NCBI GenBank assembly: GCA_013122435.1
Contig: WYDT01000005.1
Location: forward strand, 62,001-126,000
Direction: 5' to 3'
DNA from: Chloroflexi bacterium AL-N1
GTDB lineage: Bacteria > Chloroflexota > Chloroflexia > Chloroflexales > Roseiflexaceae
DNA: 64,000 bases
Position numbers and translations under genes: made by a program. This document shows, in pieces, positions 20,301 through 28,088 of the stretch. How positions within the stretch are numbered: the stretch's first letter is position 1; each line of letters opens with the position of its first letter. The notes beneath the pieces were generated by a model. It was given only the letters and a program-made list of their open reading frames with translations, did not search any database and was not told where the DNA came from.

Positions 20301-20966
20301 TTCTGGGAAGAGATCGGATTTCGTTCCCATTCTTACGGTAAAACGCCCAACCTGACCGGCTCCTAATGAACTCACTTCATAGCAAATTTCATTATCTCTG
20401 CGAGTACTGATATTACTGGGACAAAAACTAAGTCTGGTGACGGTTGGACCTATGCGATTGAGCGGATCACAGTTTGCCCCAGTACCAGTGTCAAGACAAT
20501 CCTGCCAATTACCATCGTTGTTATAGTTGGTCCAGATGGCTTGAACAATAAAACTCGTGGCAGAGCCAGTGTTGTTGTACTCATAAGTGTAATCGATGCT
20601 GTCCCCAGAACGGATGGTCTCTGGTGCAATGACATCCAATCTTACGACACCCTGGGTCGCTTGTGGTGACAGTGATTCATCAGGAGTTGAACTCGAATCA
20701 TCTGAAGCCGTGCCAACTGAGAGCGCCGGTGCGACATAGTCGTCGCTTAGTCCTTCTTCTTGCTTGTTTGTCGTATCTCCTTCCTCCTCTAGTAGGGCCT
20801 CTGATAATACTTCCGCGTGTGGAAGTGCTTCAATTGCTGGCTCTTTGGGAAAAAATGGTGGTGTAGGATCTTGTGCAAGTGCTGCGATGGGAAGAAAAGG
20901 CACAAACAAACACACCAACGTAACCATCATGAGTCGCCGATACGATCTAAAACGCTGTGATTGCAT
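17391..20966 (-). CDS. Secreted DUF11-repeat surface protein
   Basis: The 1191-residue exported protein has an N-terminal signal peptide (RRLMMVTLVCLFVPFLPIA, cleavage after ALA near residue 31). An acidic low-complexity stretch to about residue 105 is followed by seven or eight consecutive DUF11-type beta-sandwich repeats. Recurrent motifs are DPGQEVRFQVSLTN, NNGIADANGVKVVDTLPD and PAGLTYV. Such repeats form long stalks on the cell surface. The last residues ARTVFLPIVRR resemble the short C-terminal tail common in secreted Chloroflexota proteins, possibly a sorting or anchoring signal. GAGGAG precedes the ATG. It lies directly upstream of the glycosyltransferase cluster, so it could be a substrate; that is inference. 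Confidence 0.88.
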   Translation of the reverse strand: MQSQRFRSYRRLMMVTLVCLFVPFLPIAALAQDPTPPFFPKEPAIEALPHAEVLSEALLEEEGDTTNKQEEGLSDDYVAPALSVGTASDDSSSTPDESLSPQATQGVVRLDVIAPETIRSGDSIDYTYEYNNTGSATSFIVQAIWTNYNNDGNWQDCLDTGTGANCDPLNRIGPTVTRLSFCPSNISTRRDNEICYEVSSLGAGQVGRFTVRMGTKSDLFPETGKQPKRPASSGRLFIGSSSTPTSEDTANTLIVGPVLVLTKEVVSPSQNIYPLETAEFKITIGNATDPEDQAGGQIRADARTANNVVLTDFIPQGAEFVSGTNNPQVKTIGGQPALQWTFASLAPGQQQEVRITFRKLDNDNECGVLNNRTYRATSNEYPIRNGSERYEVSGRGERIDVTTPLEIASVRAEPRNVIYGNTAEITISVENYWSQPLSGVQLHYDIQSNGFYTSNPAPSPNPSTTPNPNTPGGRITWTFNIGAGSHTTPTVQEFKLTVRGGYSKSGTGTAQLVVPSSVPSACIEAVRGEVRLEPRLTVSKTTNVEEQFGRDYIVERDAQVEYSISITNNGIADANGVKVVDTLPDATGANFTYINGSATIPPNTFTNGKGGQIVWNSIDVGVNRTVTIRYRVQVSGEDYRSYCNEVEATIGQEEINYDPDRVCVKINPDIVITKTVNGQPEINADPGQEVRFQVSLTNNEPTPYQAGLYDELPRELTYVRTESGYDLSPEQDRNNLKWDLVTVNPGQRIEVTFVARVPDNCSGRYVNDGLFHNADENIITPIPPVSAIVQCGLLEYRKNTVGGDDVSLRARVTYEIQLHNKDDNDARNVKVIDILPQGFTYESMSDGDFATEPTQRTREDGRIELTWTVPSVAASNRVNVRYVARSGDVVGQHDNLVTVPDIGKCVGGCVSGEDGTTYSSKSVTVAPLITIEPTINDTSCATIGDKRTYRLAILNTDDNAYTNTRVAINAPIGLNLSRPIGDTPSPSVIVDSNGVRQFVWSGMTIAEKPRNAFATQVILEIELQVGQVWGDLDTIVQTSSPDGAIPRKEGVEEPIVRVCPDTPAIAKEVSGRFVRAGEEVFYLISLANPTNAPISATFEDPMPAGLTYVEILEGPAPEQNGNTLRWNVTVPAANEGIAGSVHIKFKTRVNGSIGSSHINRVNMISPTNFNTTYTAVEVIIARTVFLPIVRR

Positions 20967-21275
20967 GAGATAGCTCCTCTCCAGAACTGAGAATTGGCAG
21001 CACGCGAGGTTCGGGTTATAGTCATAGTGCCGCGTCTGCTAGATTACCAAACAACCTTTCCTGTCGTTACTACAACCCTCCATACGTATAAACGCGTTTC
21101 GAGGATGAAACGATACGAGTAGAAAGAGGACATATGTAGTGCAATTCGATGGCAAAAATCGGACAATAAGATTTGGGACTATCAGGCTATAAGTACTTAT
21201 GTAACGATAAAGAACCCTGATCTTTTGAACACCGTTCCTGAAGTATTACATTAATGGGACTATACTATGCTTTGA
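20967..21275. other. Intergenic region, no gene seen
   Basis: This gap lies upstream of the DUF11 gene and downstream of holB, both on the minus strand. I see no convincing ORF, tRNA or strong hairpin. It must contain the DUF11 promoter, but I cannot pick out a confident -35/-10 pair. Confidence 0.5.
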
Positions 21276-22316
21276 TTATCTCCTTTCCACGATTGGCATA
21301 TGTAAAAGAACGTTCTCTAATGCTAATTGTGGATTAACGTTTTCACGCAATTGTTGTGCAGCACTCGTGAGACGTGCAATAAATGCATGGATATCGACCA
21401 GATGATATTGTGACACGGCTTGGCTGAGTTCTGGGCGACGATCAACATGTACAATTTGCGTGGTACATCCGGTGCTCATGAGCAGAATGTCGCGCCACCA
21501 ACTCTGCCATAGTTCTAACATTTCAAAAACAGCTAGTTGTTCACCTCCACGATAGGCCTTCGCATACCCTTCTGCCCAGCCAAAAGTCGTACTTCGCGGC
21601 TGGGTTGCCAAGGAAAGGAGTTCGTCAAGCTTTGTCTGACGTGTTTCAAGTTCGTCGGGATTGTTAAGCATACGTAATGCCCAACCGATCCGGCCATTAC
21701 TCCACGCTGCTAAAAGTTCCGCATCCTCTGCTGCAACATTGAGTTGTTCACTGAGGGCAGACGTAATTTGTGCGCGAGGAACCAGCCGTAGTTTGAGTGG
21801 CTGACAGCGCGAGACAATCGTAGGGAGCAGATCTCCGCTGGTATTTGCTACTAGAATTAATGTGGCGTAGGGTGGAGGCTCTTCAAGTGTCTTCAATATC
21901 GCATTGGACGCGGACTCGTTAAGTCGTTCTGCATCGTGTAGGATAAATATGCGTTGTTGCCCCTCGTATGGTCGGAGATTAATATCGCGTTGCCAATCGC
22001 GTACTGTATCGATTTTGAGGTCGCGCTGACGAGCGGCCTCCTCTGGTTTCATGCCGTGTGTCTGAGTTGCCATACCTGCAATACGTACATCTGGATGATT
22101 GCCACGCTCGATACGTTTACAGGTACGGCATTCCAAACATGGTGAAATCCCACCAGATTCACAATTCAGAACCTGTGCTAATCGTAATGCTACAAGTGCT
22201 TTGCCAACCCCTGCAGGTCCGCTAATGAGATAGGCATGGGCCATCCGTTTATTGGCCATCGAACGTTGGAAAAAGTCAATTGCCCACTCATGGCCGATGA
22301 TATTCCAGTTTGTCAT
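21276..22316 (-). CDS. holB: DNA polymerase III delta' subunit
   Basis: The 346-residue clamp-loader subunit of the replicative polymerase opens the beta clamp together with delta and tau/gamma. Walker A GPAGVGKA is at 33-40, and a zinc module uses C52, C60, C63 and C66. The Walker B-like region is FILHDAERLN, the arginine-finger motif is SRCQ, and a C-terminal helical collar follows. The D-x-A-E form of the Walker B box fits delta', which hydrolyses ATP poorly, although the P-loop lysine is kept. The gene is single on the minus strand. Confidence 0.93.
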   Translation of the reverse strand: MTNWNIIGHEWAIDFFQRSMANKRMAHAYLISGPAGVGKALVALRLAQVLNCESGGISPCLECRTCKRIERGNHPDVRIAGMATQTHGMKPEEAARQRDLKIDTVRDWQRDINLRPYEGQQRIFILHDAERLNESASNAILKTLEEPPPYATLILVANTSGDLLPTIVSRCQPLKLRLVPRAQITSALSEQLNVAAEDAELLAAWSNGRIGWALRMLNNPDELETRQTKLDELLSLATQPRSTTFGWAEGYAKAYRGGEQLAVFEMLELWQSWWRDILLMSTGCTTQIVHVDRRPELSQAVSQYHLVDIHAFIARLTSAAQQLRENVNPQLALENVLLHMPIVERR

Positions 22317-22524
22317 GTGGTTTTGTGTCTACACTATATCTGACTACACCATTTGTAGCGTGCTACTATATCACACAAAGAACACTCAAGTGTTTTATTT
22401 TTTATTTGCTCTTTTTACAAATAAACAACGATACTCTTGTTGAAAATAGTGAAAATGACCGTAACTTTCGTAGCGTTGTAAGCATTCTATCATGTATATA
22501 GTGATGCATCGAGGTTGCAAGAAC

Positions 22525-22920
22525 ATGCTACAACTAACTATTCTTATTGTTGACGATACTTGCGAACATCGAGATATACTGCGACGTTTATTGCAGTCAG
22601 AAGGATACCGGGTTGTTGAAGCTCAGCCAGGATTGGATGCTCTGCAAAAATCACGATCTATGCGTCCTGATCTTATTCTGGCATCATTATCACTTCCGGG
22701 GCATCCTGCATGGGACACAATCCAGCAACTTCGCGCACAACCTACCCTATCACAAACACCTATTCTTGGCACAACCGTCTATGAAACGCTCCTGAGCCGG
22801 GCTCGTATCAGATCAGTTGGTTGCGTCGATTGTGTCGAAAAACCGTTTGATTTTGATTATTTACTTTCCTCTATTGATCATCTGTTGCTTACCTCATCAT
22901 CACTGCCCCCGGTAGCATGA
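22525..22920 (+). CDS. Degenerate response-regulator receiver protein
   Basis: The 131-residue stand-alone receiver domain starts MLQLTILIVDD. I choose this ATG because GAGG lies upstream and the receiver fold begins here; an in-frame ATG 33 bases earlier is possible. The acidic pair D10-D11 and the late K in CVEKPFDFDYLL are present. At the phospho-acceptor place, however, the sequence is PDLILASLSLPG, so the usual Asp is Ser (about S54). It has no output domain. It may act as a phosphorylation-independent partner. No kinase gene is next to it. Confidence 0.85.
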   Translation: MLQLTILIVDDTCEHRDILRRLLQSEGYRVVEAQPGLDALQKSRSMRPDLILASLSLPGHPAWDTIQQLRAQPTLSQTPILGTTVYETLLSRARIRSVGCVDCVEKPFDFDYLLSSIDHLLLTSSSLPPVA

Positions 22921-22945
22921 GCGTTCTGCTTAGCTCAACCCATGG

Positions 22946-24379
22946 CTATCTGATGGATGAATTTTGAAAAATTAAAACCCCGTTGATACCACCAAAACCG
23001 AATGAGTTAGACATCACAATTTGTAAGTTTGCTGAACGTGCACGATTAGGGACATAATCGAGGTCACAATTAGGATCAGGGTACTCGTAATTAATTGTTG
23101 GTGGAATGACGCCATATTTCAATGCAAGAATAGATGCGATAGCTTCCACAGCCCCTGCTGCACTTGTCAGATGGCCCATCATGGATTTAGTGGAGCTGAT
23201 GGGAATATTGTAGGCATGTTCATTAAACGCCCGTTTAATGGCACGTGTCTCGACATCATCACCCGTTGGTGTGCTCGTTGCGTGGGCATTGATATAATCG
23301 ATCTGTTGGGGTCTGATACGGGCGCGGGTAAGGGCGCGGGTCATAGCACGAGCGGCACCAGCACCATCAACATCTGGTGCCGTGACGTGATACGCATCAC
23401 AAGTTGAGGCATAGCCAATAATTTCAGCATAGATGTGTGCACCCCGACGATGTGCATGTGATAATTGTTCTAATACGAGCACCCCGGCACCTTCAGCTAA
23501 CACAAAACCATCACGTTTAGCATCAAAGGGGCGAGATGCCCGCATGGGCTCATTGTTTTGTGTAGATAAGGCACGTACTGCACTAAAACTTGCCAGTGAC
23601 AGTTGACAGATGGGTGCTTCAGTACCGCCTGCCAGCATGACTTTTGCATCACCGCGACGAATAACTTCAACCGCCTCACCAATGGCCTGAGAACCGGCAG
23701 CGCAGGCGGTAGCGGTTACCGTGTTGTACCCCATCAACCCCATTTGAATAGCCACCTGACATGATGGCATGTTTGGCAATGCACTGGTGATATAAAACGG
23801 ACTCAGCCGCGAAAACCCGCGCTCGATCAATGTGTGGGCCGCTGTTTCAGTATCTGGGGGTGATGTACTCCCATTTCCAATCAGGGCGCCAACCTCAAAG
23901 CGATTATGATCGTCCACTTTCAATTGTGCATCATCCATGGCCATTTGAGCCGCTGCAACCGCTAGCTGGCTTGCTCGTGAGATTCGCCGAGCCTCTTTCG
24001 CATCCAAGTAGTCTTGGGGATGAAAATCCCGCACCTCACCAGCAATACGGCTGGGTGAGTTTCCTGGATCGCACAGTGTAATCTTATCGACACCGCTACG
24101 CCCTTCGACAAGACCATTCCAGAACATATCAATCCCAATTCCCAAAGGAGTTAATACGCCCATCCCGGTTACGACGACCCGTTGATCCTCACTCCATGGA
24201 TTGAGTGGATTGAACGAAGGATTTGTTTCCAAAGCCCCGCCTTCAATATCATCCAGTAATGAGTCAATACGTTGCTCAAGCAGTGATGAATCTTCCGAGC
24301 TACCAGCCATGGTGATTTCTAATAGGCGTCGGCGCAGCATATCACGACGTGACGATAGGTCTCTGGTCGTATACGACAT
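22946..24379 (-). CDS. fabF: 3-oxoacyl-ACP synthase II
   Basis: The 477-residue condensing enzyme of fatty acid elongation has a catalytic Cys-His-His triad: TACAAGS with C226, NAHATSTPTGD with H366 and STKSMMGHLTSAAGA with K398 and H403. The C-terminal FGFGGINGVLIF is also typical. I start at 24379 because GGGGAGAG precedes that ATG; an upstream in-frame ATG would add 19 unlikely residues. Compared with usual FabF (about 410 residues) it has an N-terminal extension of about 65 residues, charged and helical, before VVVTGMGVLTPLG. It is convergent with the receiver gene. Confidence 0.94.
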   Translation of the reverse strand: MSYTTRDLSSRRDMLRRRLLEITMAGSSEDSSLLEQRIDSLLDDIEGGALETNPSFNPLNPWSEDQRVVVTGMGVLTPLGIGIDMFWNGLVEGRSGVDKITLCDPGNSPSRIAGEVRDFHPQDYLDAKEARRISRASQLAVAAAQMAMDDAQLKVDDHNRFEVGALIGNGSTSPPDTETAAHTLIERGFSRLSPFYITSALPNMPSCQVAIQMGLMGYNTVTATACAAGSQAIGEAVEVIRRGDAKVMLAGGTEAPICQLSLASFSAVRALSTQNNEPMRASRPFDAKRDGFVLAEGAGVLVLEQLSHAHRRGAHIYAEIIGYASTCDAYHVTAPDVDGAGAARAMTRALTRARIRPQQIDYINAHATSTPTGDDVETRAIKRAFNEHAYNIPISSTKSMMGHLTSAAGAVEAIASILALKYGVIPPTINYEYPDPNCDLDYVPNRARSANLQIVMSNSFGFGGINGVLIFQNSSIR

Positions 24380-24514
24380 TGCAACTCTCCCCGTACAAAA
24401 CAGTAGAATAAACCAATCATGTGTGGTTGTTTGCAAAAGTGGCCATTCTATGTCTGTACTTCTTAAGATGTTCAGCAGTTAGGGTTTGCTAAGGACTGTT
24501 ATAGTGGGGAACAT

Positions 24515-25471
24515 TTATACTCCACCACGTACAACAACAATAACAACAATAACGAGTGCTAATAAAATGCGATAAATGGCAAAAATGCCAAAGCCTGCCT
24601 GTTTAATGTAGCCAAGCAGAAAATGTATTGCGAGTGCTCCCACCAGGGCTGAAACACCGATGCCAGCAAAGAGTGCAGGAAGATCAGCAACCCGAAATTG
24701 CAATATATCATCAAATTTAACAGCTACAGCCGCTAGCATGATGGGAGTACTCATTAAAAAGGAATATCGTGTGGCTGCATCACGACTGAGGTGCAGAAAG
24801 CGCCCCATAGTAATAGTAGCCCCTGAGCGAGACACGCCTGGTATCAGAGCACAGGCTTGTGCCAACCCGATCAGTAGTGCATGGCGCCATGATACCTGAT
24901 CAAGCGACCATTGTTGATTTGTCCAGCGATCGGCTGCAAAGAGTAGTATGCCGACGAAGGCCAACATAAAAGCTGTAAGTAAGGGGGTACGTAAATATAG
25001 TTCGATAATTGACTCGAGAGAAAGGCCAATAATCGCTGCAGGAATAGTGGCAATCCCAAGCGATACGAGTCGATATTCTACTACATTCAATGTTTTACGA
25101 TTACCGCGCAAGGTGTGTGTGAACTTCGCAAACATTCCGGGGATTGCACGCAGCAGATCGAGCCAATCACGCCAGAAGTACGCTACAATTGCTATCAGGG
25201 TGCCTAAGTGGAGTGCTACATCAAAAGTTAATGTGCCGATCACACTATCCTGCCAACCGAAAAACCATGGCACTAAAAGCAGATGCGCTGATGAAGAGAT
25301 TGGCAAAAACTCCCCTAACCCCTGTACAACTCCCAACACCACCGATTGGCTGTACCCCAGCCATGCTAAGAAAAGACAAACAGTAATAGTAACCCCAAGA
25401 CAAAAGATCATCATTAAACGTGTGCGTGTAACGAAAGAAGCAAATGTAACACGTGTCGAAGTATCTTGCAT
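24515..25471 (-). CDS. uppP: Undecaprenyl-diphosphatase
   Basis: The 318-residue polytopic membrane enzyme removes the terminal phosphate of undecaprenyl diphosphate so that the lipid carrier of cell-wall and surface-polymer synthesis can be reused. The signature GLGEFLPISSSAHL is near residues 51-64 and PGVSRSGATITMGRFL near 213-228. The N-terminus is about 35 residues longer than usual and adds one hydrophobic helix (MMIFCLGVTITVCLFLAWLG). The 3' end encodes a valine/isoleucine-rich final helix from a CAA-repeat-like stretch. Loss of function would affect the glycosyltransferase products encoded nearby. Confidence 0.94.
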   Translation of the reverse strand: MQDTSTRVTFASFVTRTRLMMIFCLGVTITVCLFLAWLGYSQSVVLGVVQGLGEFLPISSSAHLLLVPWFFGWQDSVIGTLTFDVALHLGTLIAIVAYFWRDWLDLLRAIPGMFAKFTHTLRGNRKTLNVVEYRLVSLGIATIPAAIIGLSLESIIELYLRTPLLTAFMLAFVGILLFAADRWTNQQWSLDQVSWRHALLIGLAQACALIPGVSRSGATITMGRFLHLSRDAATRYSFLMSTPIMLAAVAVKFDDILQFRVADLPALFAGIGVSALVGALAIHFLLGYIKQAGFGIFAIYRILLALVIVVIVVVRGGV

Positions 25472-25830
25472 AGTGAAAATCTCTCTTTAGGGAGAAAGCC
25501 TTCTTTGTATGAAACCCTGACAGACTCAAATTCCTTATTCATATTATAGCAGAGCATCTCAGAATAGTACCAGAAGGCACATAACAATTCAAACTCAAAT
25601 GATAGAGTGGTACATGCTTAGTATTGTTGCTCTTTGGTATGGCATCACTCATAAATACAAGTGTTAGCTTCACTTAGTCATAAAACGTGTGGATAAAATG
25701 ATAACGAGATGAGAATGACACAGCTCTTTAAGAGAATAGCGACAATAGTGTTTCTCACTTGCCTTTTATAACAATATACGGTAATATACATCTATAATGT
25801 CACACTTAAGTAAATATTAAGGGAAGTTAG
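25472..25830. other. AT-rich intergenic region with candidate promoter
   Basis: This gap between divergent genes becomes very AT-rich toward the right. TTGCCT at 25759-25764 with TAATAT at 25782-25787 (17-base spacer), or the isolated TATAAT at 25793-25798, could drive the small gene at 25831. I see no other gene. Confidence 0.45.
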
Positions 25831-26178
25831 ATGCCAAATATAAGAAAACTTACTTCTGAGGAAATTCGCGTTATTGAAAGACGTATCAAAGGCCAGCGCA
25901 AACTAATTGAAGAAGAGTACGATGCGCTTTTAGGAGATTATAGTGACGGAGATTATGGTGAAGCAGAGTTAAGTGAAGGTGAGAATCGCATTACCGTGCG
26001 TAATCGATTAAAGGCCGCTGCAAATCGTCGTAACCTGTCGCTTGACTTCAAACGCACAAAAGGTAACATACTTCGTTTTAGAGTTATATCAAAATCAAAT
26101 GGAGAAGCTCGGGATTTACAAGAGGTAGATACCCCTACTCCTGCTCCTCGAAGCGGTAGACCGAAGAAAAAAGTGTAA
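25831..26178 (+). CDS. Small basic protein with AT-hook-like tail
   Basis: The 115-residue soluble protein belongs to no family I recognise. The N-terminal helix is charged (LTSEEIRVIERRIKGQRKL), an acidic segment (DYSDGDYGEAELSEGE) follows, then a basic region with RNRLKAAANRRNLSLDFKRT. The tail PAPRSGRPKKKV resembles an AT-hook, a GRP core flanked by basic residues that binds the minor groove. AGGGAAG lies 5 bases before the ATG. A DNA-associated role is a guess from composition. It stands alone, with 150 bases to the convergent phospholipase gene. Confidence 0.75.
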   Translation: MPNIRKLTSEEIRVIERRIKGQRKLIEEEYDALLGDYSDGDYGEAELSEGENRITVRNRLKAAANRRNLSLDFKRTKGNILRFRVISKSNGEARDLQEVDTPTPAPRSGRPKKKV

Positions 26179-26331
26179 AATTCTCTGTTAGTGATTTACC
26201 GTTTAGCGGATATAGTTATAATTATTTTGAATGTATAGATACATAGCATTTTTCTTACCTATATCCGCTGCAAATTGCTGAATAGATATGTGTTTCGAGC
26301 TACTTACATACAATTGTGGAACATAGTTGCC

Positions 26332-27513
26332 TTAATTGCATCGTAAGGGAGTTTTTGCCTGTTCGTACACGCGCTCAAATTCATCAATATATGCCTGGGC
26401 TAATGTTGGATCAATGAGCGTTATCAGATTCTCATCATTACTATTTTCAGCACTCGCACTAAAGTTGTACGATCCGGTGAGTACGATACGCTCATCAATG
26501 ATAATGACTTTATGGTGCATAACATAACAATTTCCATCTACCAAAACATATTCCCCGTCACCACGTAATCGTTCAAATTCTGAGCCTGTTCCCGAGGCAT
26601 TGCGCTTCTCGAAGACACCCTGAACAGTGACCCCTGATTGCATTTTCTCAAGCATGACATCAGCAATTGAGTCTAAGGTGTATGAGAATGCCATAAACCG
26701 AATGCTCGATTGGGCCTGTTGGAGTTGTTCTATGATGTGCTTCTCTGTCTCATCCGTTGGTGAAAAATGCATCTGGACTTGTGTTTCACCAATTTGAACG
26801 CTAGGATAAGATGCGACACTGGTTTTGTGGACGCCATATGCGCCATCAAACATCTGTTGAAATTCGTCAGTATAGGTCGTGGCGATCTCATTATTGTTAA
26901 ACCGTACCATATTGTTATTATTACGATATGTACCATTCGTAGTGAGATTCCATGACCCAGCCCAGGTGATAGACTCATCAATGATAAGGAACTTATGATG
27001 CATGAATGGCTCTCGCTCATCAAACCCTAGCCCTGCACCGGCCGCCTCGAGTTGCCCAGTCTGTTCCGAAACCTCGGGAGTGTCAAGATTTTCGCTATCG
27101 AGGACGACACGAACACGCACACCTCGCTGTTGGGCCGCCACGAGTGCTTCCGTTACTTCGATAATGTCCAAATCAAACACGGCAACATCGATACTACTTT
27201 GGGCAGCTTCAATATCCTCTATAAGTGATGTAAGTACTGGTGGTGGACGACGCTGATTCTCCCGATCAGGATAAATAAGATGTGGAGTGGTAAAAAAAGC
27301 CTGGATCTCGCCATCACCAACCACAACGGGGCCTTCAGCAGGTGTATCTGCTGGCGATAACGTAATGGATACGCCCCATTGATCAAGCAAGTCTTGCAAT
27401 ATGCCTGATTGGTAGAGATACAAGCCGAATAAAATGAGCAGGGTCACGATGACGGATTGGGTACTGACCTTACGACGTTTGGTTGATCGTGTGCGTTTGC
27501 GACGTCGTGTCAT
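26332..27513 (-). CDS. Phospholipase D-like protein
   Basis: The 393-residue protein has a basic N-terminus and one transmembrane anchor (about 20-36), then two PLD catalytic repeats. The HxKxxxxD motifs are at 172-179 (HHKFLIID) and 333-340 (HHKVIIID), each followed by the GSxN box (GSWN, GSYN). Such proteins are phosphodiesterases acting on phospholipids, cardiolipin precursors or nucleic acids. The anchor places the domain outside the membrane. It is one base from the stop of the upstream 154-residue gene, so they form an operon. The substrate is not determinable. Confidence 0.9.
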   Translation of the reverse strand: MTRRRKRTRSTKRRKVSTQSVIVTLLILFGLYLYQSGILQDLLDQWGVSITLSPADTPAEGPVVVGDGEIQAFFTTPHLIYPDRENQRRPPPVLTSLIEDIEAAQSSIDVAVFDLDIIEVTEALVAAQQRGVRVRVVLDSENLDTPEVSEQTGQLEAAGAGLGFDEREPFMHHKFLIIDESITWAGSWNLTTNGTYRNNNNMVRFNNNEIATTYTDEFQQMFDGAYGVHKTSVASYPSVQIGETQVQMHFSPTDETEKHIIEQLQQAQSSIRFMAFSYTLDSIADVMLEKMQSGVTVQGVFEKRNASGTGSEFERLRGDGEYVLVDGNCYVMHHKVIIIDERIVLTGSYNFSASAENSNDENLITLIDPTLAQAYIDEFERVYEQAKTPLRCN

Positions 27514-27978
27514 CTAGACATCCTTTCTGCGTGATCGAAAGCGCGCTTTCCAACGCCTCCACCACGTTTGTGAACGTTTATCTATCGTTTTATCAACATT
27601 ATGCTCGACAGGTTGTACGGCCTGTGCTTTCTGTGCCGACAGGGATGGTATCACAGATGGGCTATCAACGGGTGGTGTATGAACACTAGTGGAAGCTTGC
27701 GTAGAGCGTACTTCTAACAAGAAAGTTTCCGCGTGGTCTACAATATTTTTTGAGGTTACATCAGCAACACGGGTAGCCATCCGGGCTGCTTTGCGAATGG
27801 CTTGTACTTGTGCCTCTACGATGGCATCAGGTTGAGCAGGGTCATTTGTCGCATCTGTCACCTGTGCGGTAGCCCACTCGATTAAGACTGTAGCAGTTGT
27901 ATCGGTTAGATTTTCATGAAGACGCTCATCCTCATAGATTCGCTCAATCATGCGCTGCTGACGTTCATTGTAGCTCAT
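27514..27978 (-). CDS. Hypothetical protein in PLD operon
   Basis: The 154-residue protein begins MSYNERQQRMIERIYEDERL. I choose this ATG because GTGAGG lies 7 bases before it, which overlaps the earlier in-frame GTG. The first 90 residues look helical (TATVLIEWATAQVTDA, AIRKAARMATRVADV). A Ser/Pro-rich linker and a strongly basic tail (WWRRWKARFRSRRKDV) follow. The stop touches the start of the phospholipase D-like gene, so the two are co-translated. I do not recognise the family; the basic tail suggests contact with membrane or nucleic acid. Confidence 0.7.
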   Translation of the reverse strand: MSYNERQQRMIERIYEDERLHENLTDTTATVLIEWATAQVTDATNDPAQPDAIVEAQVQAIRKAARMATRVADVTSKNIVDHAETFLLEVRSTQASTSVHTPPVDSPSVIPSLSAQKAQAVQPVEHNVDKTIDKRSQTWWRRWKARFRSRRKDV

Positions 27979-28088
27979 GTTGTACCTCACTTAATGCGAA
28001 CACATGGTACCTGAACATGCACAATGTTCAAAGCACGTAGGTTATACAAGCAGCATTGGTATGCTTTATCTGGACTCGATTTGTTATA

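Noticed and set aside
24948-25490. 180-residue plus-strand frame
   Set aside because: Antisense shadow of uppP; composition reflects the opposite coding strand.
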